Below are positions 1 to 11,106 of a stretch of DNA of 64,000 nucleotides, piece after piece. The stretch's first letter is position 1, and each line of letters opens with the position of its first letter. Source of the stretch: Gammaproteobacteria bacterium (GTDB taxonomy: Bacteria; Pseudomonadota; Gammaproteobacteria; HK1). Below the pieces are notes generated by a model. It worked only from the letters and a program-made list of their open reading frames with translations, had not been told where the DNA came from and did not search any database. The position numbers were made by a program, and so were the translations under genes. The stretch spans positions 21,078 through 85,077 of the forward strand of contig JAJDUQ010000227.1 of NCBI GenBank assembly GCA_022826505.1, in the 5' to 3' direction.

Positions 1-192
1 CGCATCGTGTTTCATCCCGAACCCGATGTCGATCCGGGCAGCGTGATCCGGCTCGTACAGAGCGAACCCGGACGATTCAGGCTCGACGGCGCCGAGCGCC
101 TGAGATTCGCAGGGGACTTTCCGGATGTGGAGAGACGGGTGGAAGCGGTGCGGAATCTGCTCGGTGCACTCGAGATTCGAGCCGCCGCATGA
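1..192 (+). CDS. mfd: Transcription-repair coupling factor Mfd, C-terminal fragment
   Basis: Only the last 63 codons are in the window; the gene runs off the left edge. The fragment matches the end of the Mfd C-terminal (TRCF) domain: a hydrophobic stretch around IRLVQSEPGRFRLDG followed by a helix ending VRNLLGALE, like the E. coli protein's closing segment. Mfd is an ATP-driven DNA translocase that removes RNA polymerase stalled at lesions and recruits UvrA. The next gene, csiV, commonly follows mfd in gammaproteobacteria, which supports the call. The helicase motifs lie outside the window and cannot be checked. Confidence 0.85.
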   Translation, partial: RIVFHPEPDVDPGSVIRLVQSEPGRFRLDGAERLRFAGDFPDVERRVEAVRNLLGALEIRAAA

Positions 193-257
193 GCGCCTCA
201 ACGGGGTGTACTACACTCGTCGCGCTCCCGTGGAGGAACGAGACACGCGAGTCTTGC

Positions 258-962
258 ATGGAAGGGCAGTGCGCAACCACGACCACCCGAGACATCTTCC
301 GCTTGGCGAGGTCGGGCATCCGGTTCTACGCCGCGTCGGCGATCGCCGCGGTGTTCGCAATGACGCTCGCAATGCCATCGAACGCATCCGAGCGGTGGTT
401 CACGGTCGAGCTCATCGTGTTCGACGATCTGCGAATCGACGGCCTTCAGGCCGAGCACTGGCCCGTCGATCCCGGCGAGCCTCCTCTCCACGACACGATT
501 GAACTCACGGACTGGCCCGGCGGCGAATCCGGCGGAGCCGCTCACGCCTTTCGCATGGTGAAGCGCAGCGAACATTCGCTCAACGCAGTCTGGAACAGGC
601 TCCGAAGCTCGGAGCACTACCGACCTTTCCTGCACTTGGGGTGGCGACTTCCGGGCCTTGGCGAGAACGCGGCGCGCCCGGCGCATGTCAGCCCGCATCT
701 CGGCCGCAGTAGTTCCGGGACCTCGGAGTCCGTCCGCGGCGGGCGACCAGTCGCGCACGGTACGGTCAAGGTTTCACTCGCGCGCTACCTGCAGGTTGAA
801 ATCGATCTCGTCTATCGACGACCAGAATTGCGTGACGCCGATGCACCAAGCCCCGTTCCCGACCGGTTTCGCATCACGTCGGTGCGCCGAATGCGTTCCG
901 GAGAGCTGCACTACTTCGACCATCCCCTGTTCGGGGTACTGATGCATGTCGCACAGCTCTGA
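258..962 (+). CDS. csiV: CsiV family periplasmic protein
   Basis: A 234-residue protein of the CsiV family, named for peptidoglycan-binding partners of LpoA/PBP1a in Vibrio. The mature part opens with SERWFTVELIVFDD, the usual family start, and has a central segment on length, height and WRLPGL as in homologues. The start at 258 leaves a charged N-region and a hydrophobic core (IRFYAASAIAAVFAMTLAMPSNA) ending in a plausible signal peptidase site. An in-frame ATG at 189 overlaps the mfd stop (ATGA) but would put about 45 residues before the hydrophobic core. It may still matter for translational coupling. Likely exported and cotranscribed with mfd. Confidence 0.75.
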   Translation: MEGQCATTTTRDIFRLARSGIRFYAASAIAAVFAMTLAMPSNASERWFTVELIVFDDLRIDGLQAEHWPVDPGEPPLHDTIELTDWPGGESGGAAHAFRMVKRSEHSLNAVWNRLRSSEHYRPFLHLGWRLPGLGENAARPAHVSPHLGRSSSGTSESVRGGRPVAHGTVKVSLARYLQVEIDLVYRRPELRDADAPSPVPDRFRITSVRRMRSGELHYFDHPLFGVLMHVAQL

Positions 963-1134
963 GCCGCACACGGGAAGGCATCGATGGGTGAATCGAAGGG
1001 TTGACTAATCGTACCCATCCAGTAGCTTTCAAGGTCCGAACCCGATACAGGGCGAGACTCGACCTTCACCGGTCGCCCCGTCTCGCGAATCTCGGGCATG
1101 AGCGCCTGGCTCGATCTGGTCGAACGGGACCTCG

Positions 1135-1665
1135 ATGACGGTACGAATTGACACGGCGAGACGGTCAAGATTCGGAATTCGCGATATCGCGGGACTCATC
1201 CGAATCTACGAAGCGAATTACGTGCGCCTCGCGAAACTTGTCCCCGAGTTGGCGACCTGCGATCGGGCGATGGTCTCGCGTGTCGCGGGCGCCCTCGACC
1301 TGCACCTTCAGATCGTCGAATGTCAGCCGTACACGACTTCACTGGTGTTGACGTATCTGTTCGAGGACCGCGACGGTTTTGTGCTGGAGCCGAATGCACG
1401 CATCAACGTCTACCACGACGTTCGGGCGGTGGAAGTCGTTTCCCATTGTCGTCGACGCAGGAGCTACAGAACTCGCCCATGGACACCGGGGCGCATGCCG
1501 GAACTGGATCGCAAGTGGCGAATGAATCGGTTTCTTCTGAAGTGGCTCCGATTCTGTACGCTCCAGGGACATCTCTTCCTTCCCGGTGTGACCCCTGCTC
1601 TGGACGAATGCCGAGTGATTCCCGCACCGCACGTACATCGCCATCGATATCGTCCAACCCGCTGA
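1135..1665 (+). CDS. DUF1249 (YqiB-like) protein
   Basis: The 176-residue product matches the DUF1249 family (E. coli YqiB). Visible family features are an N-terminal IRIYEANYVRLAKLVPEL segment, IVECQPYTTSLVLTYLFE, INVYHDVRAVEVVSH, and the C-terminal RKWRMNRFLLKWLRFCTLQGH. The biochemical function of the family is unknown. In enterobacteria the gene sits near cpdA and parE, but cpdA is not adjacent here. There is no signal peptide or membrane segment, so the protein is probably cytoplasmic. The start is the first ATG in the frame. About 240 bases without a gene follow before the converging slt. Confidence 0.75.
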   Translation: MTVRIDTARRSRFGIRDIAGLIRIYEANYVRLAKLVPELATCDRAMVSRVAGALDLHLQIVECQPYTTSLVLTYLFEDRDGFVLEPNARINVYHDVRAVEVVSHCRRRRSYRTRPWTPGRMPELDRKWRMNRFLLKWLRFCTLQGHLFLPGVTPALDECRVIPAPHVHRHRYRPTR

Positions 1666-1903
1666 ATCAGCCCCGTATTCGCATCCCGCCCGCCGGCAAT
1701 CCTCCGCCGTCGCCGGTAGAGGCCGCGGACGGTTGATTCGCCACCATCGCCAGACGCCGCAAGGGTGACCGAGGTCACGGCGTCGTCGTCCCGGGTTGCC
1801 CGCACGTATCCGAAAGAGCGTGTACACACAGGGAGATGCACGCGTCCGCTCCGGCAGACACGGCTCCGAAGCACGGGAAAATTCGTCTTGCCTCGGAACC
1901 CGA

Positions 1904-3838
1904 TTACAGATTGGCGCGGGCGGGCACCGGCGGCATCCGCTGGTTCAGTCGGGTTGGTTGCCGGCCGAGATGATGTTCGTAGATGGCACTGTAGGCCAGG
2001 ACGCGTCTGACGTAGCGGCGCGTCTCGGTAAAGGGAATGTTGTCGATCCACGCCGCTGCCTCGACTTCGCCTTCCGACGGGAGCCAGCCCCTGACCCGGT
2101 GGGGACCCGCGTTGTAGGAAGCCATTGCCAGAACGAGATTTTCGTCCATCTTCGAGAGCAACGATCGGATATATAGCGTTCCGAGATCCACATTGAGGTC
2201 GGGAACCAGTAGCTGTTTTCTGCTACGCAACTTGCGGCCGGTGGTGCGCATCAGCATGCGTCCGGTTCGCGGCATGATCTGCATCAGCCCAAGTGCGCCT
2301 GCCGGCGACCGGGCATCCGGCATGAAGGCGCTCTCCTGGCGAATGAAGGCATACACGGTGGCCGGTGCCAGTTTGCGACGGCTCGATGCCGATTCGACGA
2401 TTCCGCGGTAGAGCACCGGGAATCTCAGGTCCAGATCGTCTCGCTCCGGCGTGCGGGCGATGGTGAGAATCGCGCGTCCATGCCAATTCCGGCACTGCGC
2501 AATCCAGGACGCGGCCTTGAGCTCTTCGTCGTCCAGAACCTGAACGAGCGCATTCCATTCTCTTCGCGCGTCGATTCTGCGGTCCAGTTGGAGAAACTCC
2601 AACGCACGCTTCAGGGCAGGCATCGCGGCGACCCTCTCTGCCGTCTCATCCGCGACGTCGAGCGGACGATGGTTGAAGCGGTAGGGCCTTTCCAGTCGGT
2701 CAGCGGCAAGAAACCCATAGTAGTCCCGCTCCTGCGCGAGTGACTCGAATTCCCTGCGGGCTTCGTCGACCTGTCCCGTCACCTCCAGTGCACGCGCGCC
2801 CCAGTAGCGCCAGCGCTCCCGGTCACGCTCCTTGTCGGGCATGGAAGCAATTCCATCGATGACCTCGTTCCATCGCGAATGAAGCACTGCTGCCGCAATA
2901 CGCCACCGCTGCATGTGAAGGTCGGCATGGGCGGAATCGACGCGCCACAGCCAATCGACCGCATTCGGATCGTGTTGGCTGGCAAATGCCAGTCCGATAC
3001 GCCGCGCGACCCTGGCGCGTGCCGGGGCACCGAGCCCGACCCGGGCTTCGACTGTACCGAGCGTCCTTGCCGCGCCATCGGGGTCGCGGCGTGCCAGGCG
3101 CTCGAGCCCATGCGCAAGTATCTCCTCCACTCTCGACGGGTGACCCCTGAGTCTCATGGTGCCGACCCGCCTCGGGTTCTCGTGCACCTTGCGCCACGCC
3201 CCCGCCAAGGGTCGGTCATCCGGGTCGAGAAATCGCTCGAGATAGCGAGCCAGCCTGACGTTGCCGCGCGCCATCGCGAGGCCGATGCGTTCCCACGCCA
3301 GCGTCGCAGCGAATCGATCGGATTTCAGCCACACCGCAAATACGGGATCGCACGCCTTGGGTTGGGACTTGCCTGACATCCACAGCCGTTGCGCCGCCGC
3401 AAACGCGCCGGACTCGTCTCCGGTCTCCAGCATGGCCCGCGCGTGGTGACACTGCAGATCGACCGATGTACCCCCGGAGTACAACGCGAGGAACTTGCGC
3501 CACTCGCGCCGATCGGCAAGCAGGTGCAGCCACCGCCGCTTGAGCCGGAACGTCACCGGCTCTCCTTCATGCCGGCTCAGGAACTTCTCCACGTCGGCCG
3601 CGGCGACGTGCGGCCATTTGACCCGCAGACCGGCGAGTTCCACGTAGGGGAACAGTGGATAGGCACCGAGATCGCGTCGCAGCCGCTCCCATGCGCCACG
3701 ATTTCCGGGGGGAGACTTCTCGGCCTCGATGAACGCAGTGCGTCTGGCGGAGTCCTCGATTGCGGGACACATCGCTCCGGGGGCACTTTCGGCCAGGCAA
3801 GTCATCCCTACGATTGCGAGCACAGTCAATCCGCGCAT
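1904..3838 (-). CDS. slt: Soluble lytic murein transglycosylase (Slt70 type)
   Basis: Periplasmic enzyme of 644 residues, the length of E. coli Slt70. It cleaves the MurNAc-GlcNAc bond in peptidoglycan and leaves 1,6-anhydroMurNAc ends. Residues 1-22 form a signal peptide. Residues about 25-460 are the alpha-helical superhelical (doughnut) region. The catalytic SLT domain begins near residue 485 with AFIRQESAF (general acid E502), then SPAGALGLMQIMP and ASYNAGP. It lies 39 bases downstream of ampD on the same strand, so the enzyme that makes anhydro-muropeptides and an amidase that processes them are probably cotranscribed. Confidence 0.95.
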   Translation of the reverse strand: MRGLTVLAIVGMTCLAESAPGAMCPAIEDSARRTAFIEAEKSPPGNRGAWERLRRDLGAYPLFPYVELAGLRVKWPHVAAADVEKFLSRHEGEPVTFRLKRRWLHLLADRREWRKFLALYSGGTSVDLQCHHARAMLETGDESGAFAAAQRLWMSGKSQPKACDPVFAVWLKSDRFAATLAWERIGLAMARGNVRLARYLERFLDPDDRPLAGAWRKVHENPRRVGTMRLRGHPSRVEEILAHGLERLARRDPDGAARTLGTVEARVGLGAPARARVARRIGLAFASQHDPNAVDWLWRVDSAHADLHMQRWRIAAAVLHSRWNEVIDGIASMPDKERDRERWRYWGARALEVTGQVDEARREFESLAQERDYYGFLAADRLERPYRFNHRPLDVADETAERVAAMPALKRALEFLQLDRRIDARREWNALVQVLDDEELKAASWIAQCRNWHGRAILTIARTPERDDLDLRFPVLYRGIVESASSRRKLAPATVYAFIRQESAFMPDARSPAGALGLMQIMPRTGRMLMRTTGRKLRSRKQLLVPDLNVDLGTLYIRSLLSKMDENLVLAMASYNAGPHRVRGWLPSEGEVEAAAWIDNIPFTETRRYVRRVLAYSAIYEHHLGRQPTRLNQRMPPVPARANL

Positions 3839-3877
3839 TCTCGAAACCTTCCGTATCCTGAATATCGAGCCCGATGC

Positions 3878-4441
3878 TTACAGCGACGGAGCGGCCAGCA
3901 GCCTCTTCAGGCGACGCCAGTCGAATGCCGGTCCAGGGTCGGTCTTGCGTCGAGGCGCGACATCACAGTGTCCGACGATCCGATCCCGGCTTATCCCAGG
4001 CCAACGCTGCATGAGCGCCCCGCACACCCCTCCCAGACACTCGTACTGTGCAGCCTCGTACGGTGTGCAATCGGTGCCCTCGAGTTCGATACCGATGGAG
4101 AAGTCGTTGCACCGGACGCGATCGCCGTATCTCGATTCGCCTGCGTGCCAGGCTCGGTTGGAGAGAGCAACAAATTGCACGAGCGCACCGTCGCGACGGA
4201 TCAGAAGGTGGGCGGAGACCTTCAGATGTGCAATGGCGCCGAAACACTCGTGGGCATGCGGGTCGAGGCGATTGCAGAACAGTCGCTCGATGTGCGGGCC
4301 TCCGAATTCGCCGGGCGGCAGGCTGATTCCATGCACGACGACCAAGTCGATATCGCAGTGGGGCGGCCGGGCGTCGAAGTTCGGTGAATGGACACGGCGC
4401 GCAACGTCGAACCACTCACCGGTCGAATCGAACGTCAGCAC
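3878..4441 (-). CDS. ampD: 1,6-anhydro-N-acetylmuramyl-L-alanine amidase AmpD
   Basis: Cytoplasmic zinc amidase (187 residues) that removes the stem peptide from anhydroMurNAc-peptides during cell-wall recycling. Zinc ligands are recognisable: H37 in LVVVHGIS, then H and D in VGHCDVAPRRKTDPGP, with the Lys of the same motif that assists catalysis. IGIELEG supplies the conserved Glu. No signal peptide is present, as expected for AmpD rather than AmiD. Length and layout are full. It is followed by slt, and the Sel1-repeat gene lies upstream on the same strand. Confidence 0.93.
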   Translation of the reverse strand: MLTFDSTGEWFDVARRVHSPNFDARPPHCDIDLVVVHGISLPPGEFGGPHIERLFCNRLDPHAHECFGAIAHLKVSAHLLIRRDGALVQFVALSNRAWHAGESRYGDRVRCNDFSIGIELEGTDCTPYEAAQYECLGGVCGALMQRWPGISRDRIVGHCDVAPRRKTDPGPAFDWRRLKRLLAAPSL

Positions 4442-4502
4442 AGGAATGCCTCATGCTCAATTCGAATCGAAGGCACGGCAACGAACGAGATGGCTGCCGC
4501 CG

Positions 4503-5246
4503 TCAGTCATCGGTGGACAGGTCATTCCAGATTCCACGGGCAACCGACCGGCCCTGTTCAAGTTGTGACGACGTGAGTAGTTGCGCCACCGACTCCCGCA
4601 ACTCGGGGCCCATCTCGAAACCACTCGCAGCCGATACCCCATACCAGGCGTACGCAAGCACATAGTCGCGGTCGACACCGTACCCCGCTCTGTACAAGTG
4701 CCCGATGTTCGCCTGCGCCTCCGCATTCCCCTGATCGGCCGATTCGCGGAAAAGATGCATCGCGCGAGCGTAGTCACGCGCCACTCCCCTGCCCTGCGCA
4801 TGCATCACACCCAAGCTCAGTTGCGCGCCCGCATCGCCCTTCTCGGCTGCCATCGCGAACCAGCGTGCAGCAATCTTGTCATCCTGAGGCACCCCGACAC
4901 CTTCCGAGTACAATTCACCGAGATTCTTCTCCGCGGCGCGCAATCCCTTCGTTGCAGCCGACCGAAACAGCGTGACCGCGCGTTCGAGATTCCGTTCCAA
5001 TCCGTGTCCGCGCAAGTACAGCACTCCAAGGCCGTTTTCCCCGCGAGGGTCTCCACTGGCGGCAAGCGCCTGGAACTCGCGGACCGCCGTTTCGAAATCA
5101 CCCGCTTCGGCCGCTCGAACCGCGGCTTCGAACTCGTCGTCGGCCATGCACAACGGCGCATGCATGAGGAAACAGGCAGCGACGACCGACGCAATTGCAC
5201 GCGAGGCCATGCATCGAGGGCGGTGCGAATCCATCCGCATCACCAC
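4503..5246 (-). CDS. Secreted Sel1-like repeat (TPR-type) protein
   Basis: The 247-residue product has an N-terminal signal peptide with hydrophobic core ASVVAACFLMHAPLCMA. It then carries about five Sel1-like repeats with the typical GLGVLYLRGHGLERN, NLGELYSEGVGVPQD, SLGVMHAQGRGVARD and NIGHLYRAGYGVDRD units. Such repeats form an alpha-solenoid used for protein binding; no enzymatic motif is present. The start could also be a few codons downstream (MDSHRP or MASRAI) without changing the signal peptide. It is 61 bases upstream of ampD and on its strand, which suggests a link with cell-wall recycling, but this is inference from position only. Confidence 0.8.
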   Translation of the reverse strand: MVMRMDSHRPRCMASRAIASVVAACFLMHAPLCMADDEFEAAVRAAEAGDFETAVREFQALAASGDPRGENGLGVLYLRGHGLERNLERAVTLFRSAATKGLRAAEKNLGELYSEGVGVPQDDKIAARWFAMAAEKGDAGAQLSLGVMHAQGRGVARDYARAMHLFRESADQGNAEAQANIGHLYRAGYGVDRDYVLAYAWYGVSAASGFEMGPELRESVAQLLTSSQLEQGRSVARGIWNDLSTDD

Positions 5247-5432
5247 CGACAGTCACCCGAACGCAACTCGCGGCTCAACGCGACAAACTGTGAGTATTGA
5301 ATTGGAACAACGGTATCGCTTGTCGACCACATGGGGGCGGACGAGGTCAACGAACGGGACATCCGGCATGAAGAACGGTTCCGATTCTGAACATGACCGA
5401 TCGAAGCCGGCAGATCGGCGCGGTACCGGAAA

Positions 5433-5509
<77 letters not shown>

Positions 5510-5531
5510 GTGACGGCGAATAGTAGCTCAT

Positions 5532-5888
5532 TCAGCGCTTGAGGATGATGAGAACATCTTCCAACTCCATGCGGAGTTGATGGATGATCTGTCGGCTCTG
5601 ATTGATGTCGTGCTTGGCCTCCTCGCCGGAGAGTCTTTGACGAGCGCCCCCGATCGTGAATCCGTGCTCGTAGAGAAGGCTTCGAATCTGCCGAATGAGC
5701 ATGACGTCCTGCCTCTGATAGTAGCGTCGATTTCCTCGGCGCTTCAGCGGCGCAAGTTGCGGAAATTCCTGTTCCCAGTAGCGCAGGACGTGCGGCTTCA
5801 CGCCACAGAGTTCGCTTACCTCACCGATGGTGAAATAGCGCTTCCCTGGAATTGCAGGAAGGTCGTTATTTGTCGACGGCTCCAGCAT
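5532..5888 (-). CDS. MerR-family transcriptional regulator linked to ihfA
   Basis: A 118-residue DNA-binding protein. The N-terminal winged helix reads [22 protein letters not shown] (residues about 18-39) followed by the [12 protein letters not shown] wing, the standard MerR signature. The C-terminal half is a short coiled coil ([14 protein letters not shown]) with no conserved cysteine cluster, so this is not a metal-sensing MerR. The start codon lies 23 bases inside ihfA. A MerR-like gene directly after ihfA is widespread in gammaproteobacteria, but its target is not known from the sequence. Confidence 0.88.
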   Translation of the reverse strand: MLEPSTNNDLPAIPGKRYFTIGEVSELCGVKPHVLRYWEQEFPQLAPLKRRGNRRYYQRQDVMLIRQIRSLLYEHGFTIGGARQRLSGEEAKHDINQSRQIIHQLRMELEDVLIILKR

Positions 5889-6168
5889 AGGCTTCCACGC
5901 GGGACTTCAATTTTTGGCCAGGACGAAACGTGACAACCCGGCGGGCGCTGATTGGAATGTCTTCCCCGGTCTTGGGATTTCGCCCCGGACGTTCGTTCTT
6001 GTTCCTCAGATCGAAATTACCGAACCCCGACAATTTGACCTGAATGCCTGATTCAAGGGTGGCGCATATCTCCTCGAAGAACATTTCGACAAGCTCTTTG
6101 GCTTCTCGCTTGTTCAGTCCGAGTTCTTCGTAGAGGTTTTCCGCCATGTCGGCTTTCGTGAGCGCCAT
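5866..6168 (-). CDS. ihfA: Integration host factor subunit alpha
   Basis: A 100-residue HU/IHF-family DNA-bending protein: [18 protein letters not shown] at the N-terminus, [26 protein letters not shown] (the DNA-inserting beta arm with its Pro) and [13 protein letters not shown]. Residue pattern and position directly after pheT identify the alpha subunit (IhfA), which pairs with IhfB to bend DNA in replication, recombination and transcription. One base separates it from the pheT stop, so it is translated from the pheST transcript. The merR-like gene overlaps its end. Confidence 0.95.
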   Translation of the reverse strand: MALTKADMAENLYEELGLNKREAKELVEMFFEEICATLESGIQVKLSGFGNFDLRNKNERPGRNPKTGEDIPISARRVVTFRPGQKLKSRVEAYAGAVDK

Positions 6169-6169
6169 T

Positions 6170-8539
6170 TCATTCCCTCAATACAACGCCCAGCTTGTCG
6201 GTCAGGGAGCTCAGTATCACGGAAAGAGCAGTGTTGACCTCAGTGTCGTCAAGCGTGCGGGATCGAGATTGGAAGGTCAAGGCCAGAGACATGCTTTTCA
6301 TCCCGGAATCAATGCCTTCTCCGGCATATACGTCAAACAGCTCCAAGTTCGAAAGGACTTCGACACCTGCCCGCCCGATGCATTCGCGAACCGCCGAGGC
6401 GCAGACTGAGTCGGACATCAAAAGGGAGAGGTCACGTCGAACTGCAGGAAATCTGGATAACATGTTGAATTTCGGAATTGTACCGGTACTGACGGATTCC
6501 AGCCGAATTTCGAACAGCACCGCACCTGGAAGCTTGAATTCGGAAGCAAGCGCCGGATGGAGTACACCGATCATTCCGATGTGCTCGTCACGACAAACGA
6601 TTGATGCGGTTTGTCCGGGATGCAGCGCAGGGTGAGATTCCGCGACGAACTCGGCTCTCCGCCCCGAAATCGCGAGCAATGACTCCACATCGCCCTTGAC
6701 GTCGTAGAAGTCGACGATTCGATGAGGTTGCGCCCATTGCTCGGGGACTACCGGCCCCGCTGCGATGCCGCCGATCATCTTCGGTTGACGAACCTCGCCT
6801 CCGTCCGCAACGAACACGAGTCCGGTTTCGAACAGTCGGATTCGTGATTGCTGTCGATTGGCGTTGTGGACTGCTGCACCTATGAGTCCAGGCCACAGGG
6901 TCGTGCGCATGACGCTCATGTCAGACGCAATTGGATTGGCGAGGACGACCCCGGCGAGTGCGGGTGCGATACGCGCCTGCAGCACTGCGTCCACGAAGCT
7001 GTACGTCACCGCTTCGTGGTATCCGCGGTCGACGAGTTGGCCTCGGACACGTTCCAGATCGACGATGTTCTCCGCATGCGCATTGATGGCCAGGTTGGCG
7101 ATCGGCAGTGTCGCCGGCAAATTTGCGAACCCTACGATTCTCGCGACCTCTTCTATGAGGTCGACTTCGAGCTCGATATCCGGTCGATGCAATGGAGGTG
7201 TCACGGTCCAGCCTGTCTGCGTCTCCACGACGCGCATTTCGAGTCGCAGCAGTATGTCGCGCACCTCGTGCGCGGGAATCTCGGCACCGAGCACGCGCCG
7301 GATTCGCTCACGGCGCAACCCGATGGGCTGGGTACGCGGGAGGTGCTCCTCGACCACCGCTTCGACCGCCGGACCCGGTTTGCCTCCGACGACGTCCATG
7401 AGCAGTCTCGTGGCCCGCTCCATGGCGTCGCGCTGCAGATCCGATGCGACCGAACGTTCGAATCGGTGCGATGCGTCGGTGTGCATACCGCGCCGGCGCG
7501 CCTCCAGCCCGATGGTACGTGGCTCGAACCATGCACTCTCGAGGAAGACATCCCGAGTGTCCCCCGTCACCGCGCTCTCGAGACCTCCCATGACCCCGGC
7601 GAGCGCCACTGGCCGAGATGCGTCGGCGATGACGAGCGAGTCGTCATCAAGCTCGACGTCCGACCCGTCCAGAAGTCTCAGGCGTTCACCTTTCCGTGCA
7701 TTTCGGACCCGAATTCCGGAGTCGAGTCTCGCGAGGTCGAATGCATGCATCGGCTGTCCGAGCTCGAGCATGATGTAGTTGGTGACGTCTACGACCGCCG
7801 ACAACGGACGCACGCCACACCGCCGCAAACGCTCCGTGAGCCACACGGGGCTCCTCGCCCCCGGATCGATGCCGCGGACGATACGGCCGACGTAGCGCGG
7901 GCAACCCCGTGGTGCATCGAGAGCAATGGGCAGGACGTCGTCGACATGCGGCGGCATCGGCGAACGCTCGAGTGGCCGCATCACGACGCGATTCGCGACC
8001 GCTATCTCACGGGCGATGCCGGCGATGCACAGACAGTCGCCGCGATTGGGCGTGAGTCCCAGCTCGACGACCGCATCGTCGAGGCCGAGCCACTCGACCA
8101 GGTCAGCGCCGAGTGGTGCGTCGGAATCCAGTTCCAGAATTCCATCCGCCTCCTCTCCGAGACCCAGCTCTCGTGCCGAACACAGCATGCCTTGCGATGG
8201 CTCGCCTCGAATTCGGCTCTTGCGAATCTTCGAACCATCGGGCAGCCGCGCGCCGACGCGGGCAAAGGCGGAACGCATTCCCGCGCGGACGTTCGCAGCG
8301 CCGCAGACTACCCGGTAGGTCTGGCTGCCGCCATCGTCCACATCACAGAGCGAGAGTCTGTCGGCTTCGGGATGAGGCGTGACGCCCTTGATTTCCGCGA
8401 CTGCGATGTTCTTCATCGCCCCGGCCACCGAGTCGACGGACTCCACCTCCAACCCGACTGCGGTCAGGCACGCCGCCAGGGCTTCGGTATCAGTCGGCGG
8501 ATCGACCCACTCCCTGACCCAGCGCTCGTTGAACTTCAC
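6170..8539 (-). CDS. pheT: Phenylalanine--tRNA ligase beta subunit
   Basis: 789 residues, close to the 795 of E. coli. It starts with the standard [12 protein letters not shown]. Domains in order are the tRNA-binding EMAP/OB-like domain (about 40-150, ending [23 protein letters not shown]), the B3/B4 editing region (about 210-390), B5 (about 400-470), the catalytic-like core (about 480-680) and the ferredoxin-like anticodon-binding domain at the end ([13 protein letters not shown] onward). The beta subunit edits Tyr-tRNA(Phe) and forms the alpha2beta2 enzyme with PheS. It lies 17 bases downstream of pheS and 1 base before ihfA. Confidence 0.97.
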   Translation of the reverse strand: MKFNERWVREWVDPPTDTEALAACLTAVGLEVESVDSVAGAMKNIAVAEIKGVTPHPEADRLSLCDVDDGGSQTYRVVCGAANVRAGMRSAFARVGARLPDGSKIRKSRIRGEPSQGMLCSARELGLGEEADGILELDSDAPLGADLVEWLGLDDAVVELGLTPNRGDCLCIAGIAREIAVANRVVMRPLERSPMPPHVDDVLPIALDAPRGCPRYVGRIVRGIDPGARSPVWLTERLRRCGVRPLSAVVDVTNYIMLELGQPMHAFDLARLDSGIRVRNARKGERLRLLDGSDVELDDDSLVIADASRPVALAGVMGGLESAVTGDTRDVFLESAWFEPRTIGLEARRRGMHTDASHRFERSVASDLQRDAMERATRLLMDVVGGKPGPAVEAVVEEHLPRTQPIGLRRERIRRVLGAEIPAHEVRDILLRLEMRVVETQTGWTVTPPLHRPDIELEVDLIEEVARIVGFANLPATLPIANLAINAHAENIVDLERVRGQLVDRGYHEAVTYSFVDAVLQARIAPALAGVVLANPIASDMSVMRTTLWPGLIGAAVHNANRQQSRIRLFETGLVFVADGGEVRQPKMIGGIAAGPVVPEQWAQPHRIVDFYDVKGDVESLLAISGRRAEFVAESHPALHPGQTASIVCRDEHIGMIGVLHPALASEFKLPGAVLFEIRLESVSTGTIPKFNMLSRFPAVRRDLSLLMSDSVCASAVRECIGRAGVEVLSNLELFDVYAGEGIDSGMKSMSLALTFQSRSRTLDDTEVNTALSVILSSLTDKLGVVLRE

Positions 8540-8556
8540 TCCCTTTCGCTCCGGCG

Positions 8557-9996
<1,440 letters not shown>

Positions 9997-10194
9997 TCAG
10001 GCGTAGGGGAGCATCCGCTCGACACTGGGCGAATCAGCCGCCGCCACTGTCTCGTGCGACCGCAGATGCCGCTTTCGCTTGGTGCTCTTCTTCGTCAGTA
10101 TGTGACGGCGATGTGACTGATTGCGCTTGAAACGTCCGCTCGAAGTCCGCTTGAAGCGTTTCGCCGCAGCGCGACTCGTCTTGATCTTCGGCAT
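9997..10194 (-). CDS. rpmI: 50S ribosomal protein L35
   Basis: 65 residues, strongly basic, starting [17 protein letters not shown] and containing the [19 protein letters not shown] block typical of L35. Located between infC and rplT as in most bacteria. Confidence 0.98.
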   Translation of the reverse strand: MPKIKTSRAAAKRFKRTSSGRFKRNQSHRRHILTKKSTKRKRHLRSHETVAAADSPSVERMLPYA

Positions 10195-10246
10195 CGTTCA
10201 ACCCACTCGTTCGCTATTGCTCGAGCCTCCATCCGGCTCCAGTGCA

Positions 10247-10762
10247 TCATTTCCTGGGTGTCAGCACCATCGACAACCGCCGGCCTTCCATTCGCGGATA
10301 CTGTTCGACCTTTGCCAAATCTTGCAGGTCCGCCTCTACCCGCTTCAGAATTCTGGCCCCGAGCTCCTGGTGGCGCATCTCCCTCCCCCGGAACCAAAGG
10401 GTGACCTTCGTCTTGTCTCCGTGCGACAGGAATCGCTTCAAATTGCGAAGCTTCGTCTGGTAATCGGCTTCTTCCGTCCCGGGACGGAACTTGATCTCCT
10501 TGACCTGTACATGCGACTGCTTCTTCCTGGCCGCAGCCCGGCGCTTGTTTTGCTGAAAGAGATACTTCCCGAAATCCATCAACCGGCAAACCGGAGGCTC
10601 GGTGTTGGGGGATATTTCGACGAGGTCGAGTCCGACATCGTCGGCGATGCTCAGTGCCTCTGTTCGGCCGACGACTCCGATCTGCTCTCCACTTTCCGAT
10701 ATGAGGCGCACCGACTCAGCGGCAATTTCGGCGTTGATCCGATTTCGTTTTTCGGCAGCGAT
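10247..10762 (-). CDS. infC: Translation initiation factor IF-3 (non-AUG start)
   Basis: About 171 residues. The N-domain ([39 protein letters not shown]), the linker with the basic [12 protein letters not shown] stretch and the C-domain ([18 protein letters not shown]) are all IF-3. Upstream of a GTG at 10711 the conserved residues continue in frame ([12 protein letters not shown]), so the GTG is not the start. No ATG, GTG or TTG lies between there and the in-frame TGA. The candidates are ATC at 10762, preceded by GGAG, or ATT at 10786. A rare start codon is a known infC feature: IF-3 discriminates against it and so limits its own synthesis. The usual upstream partner thrS is absent. Confidence 0.9.
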   Translation of the reverse strand: MAAEKRNRINAEIAAESVRLISESGEQIGVVGRTEALSIADDVGLDLVEISPNTEPPVCRLMDFGKYLFQQNKRRAAARKKQSHVQVKEIKFRPGTEEADYQTKLRNLKRFLSHGDKTKVTLWFRGREMRHQELGARILKRVEADLQDLAKVEQYPRMEGRRLSMVLTPRK

Positions 10763-10972
10763 CGCTTGCGTCTCCGGAAACTGAATGGACGTTCGGGGAG
10801 AAAGGCCTCAGGAACTCGTGACCCCGGGTTCCTCCCGTTTCACCATATGTCGGCATCGAGTGAAGAATCGAGCCGCACGACCTTGCTCCCCGATCTCGAA
10901 ACCAACCGGAAAATTCTACTTTCGGTACCGAACAGACTCAAGCGCTCTGTCGAAGGTTCGACGTCGTATGTG

Positions 10973-11047
10973 TGGTAGGCGCGAGTGGGATTGAACCACC
11001 GACCCCCACGATGTCAACGTGGTGCTCTACCACTGAGCTACGCGCCT
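10973..11047 (-). tRNA. tRNA-Val (anticodon GAC)
   Basis: Minus-strand cloverleaf. Acceptor AGGCGCG pairs with CGCGCCT, followed by A and encoded CCA. The D arm is GCTCAGTGGTAGAGC, the anticodon stem CCACG/CGTGG has loop TTGACAT (GAC), and the T arm is GGTGGTTCAATCCCACT. Length is 75 with CCA. It sits about 200 bases upstream of infC, where thrS is found in many relatives. Confidence 0.95.
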
Positions 11048-11106
11048 ATCGGGCGATGCGGACGATACCGAGTCGCACCGTCGCCCGCAAGCACTGCGCC
11101 GCGTCA

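Noticed and set aside
1135-1200. Frameshift suspected upstream of the DUF1249 gene
   Set aside because: The protein is full length for the family and the upstream short frame shows no similarity to it.
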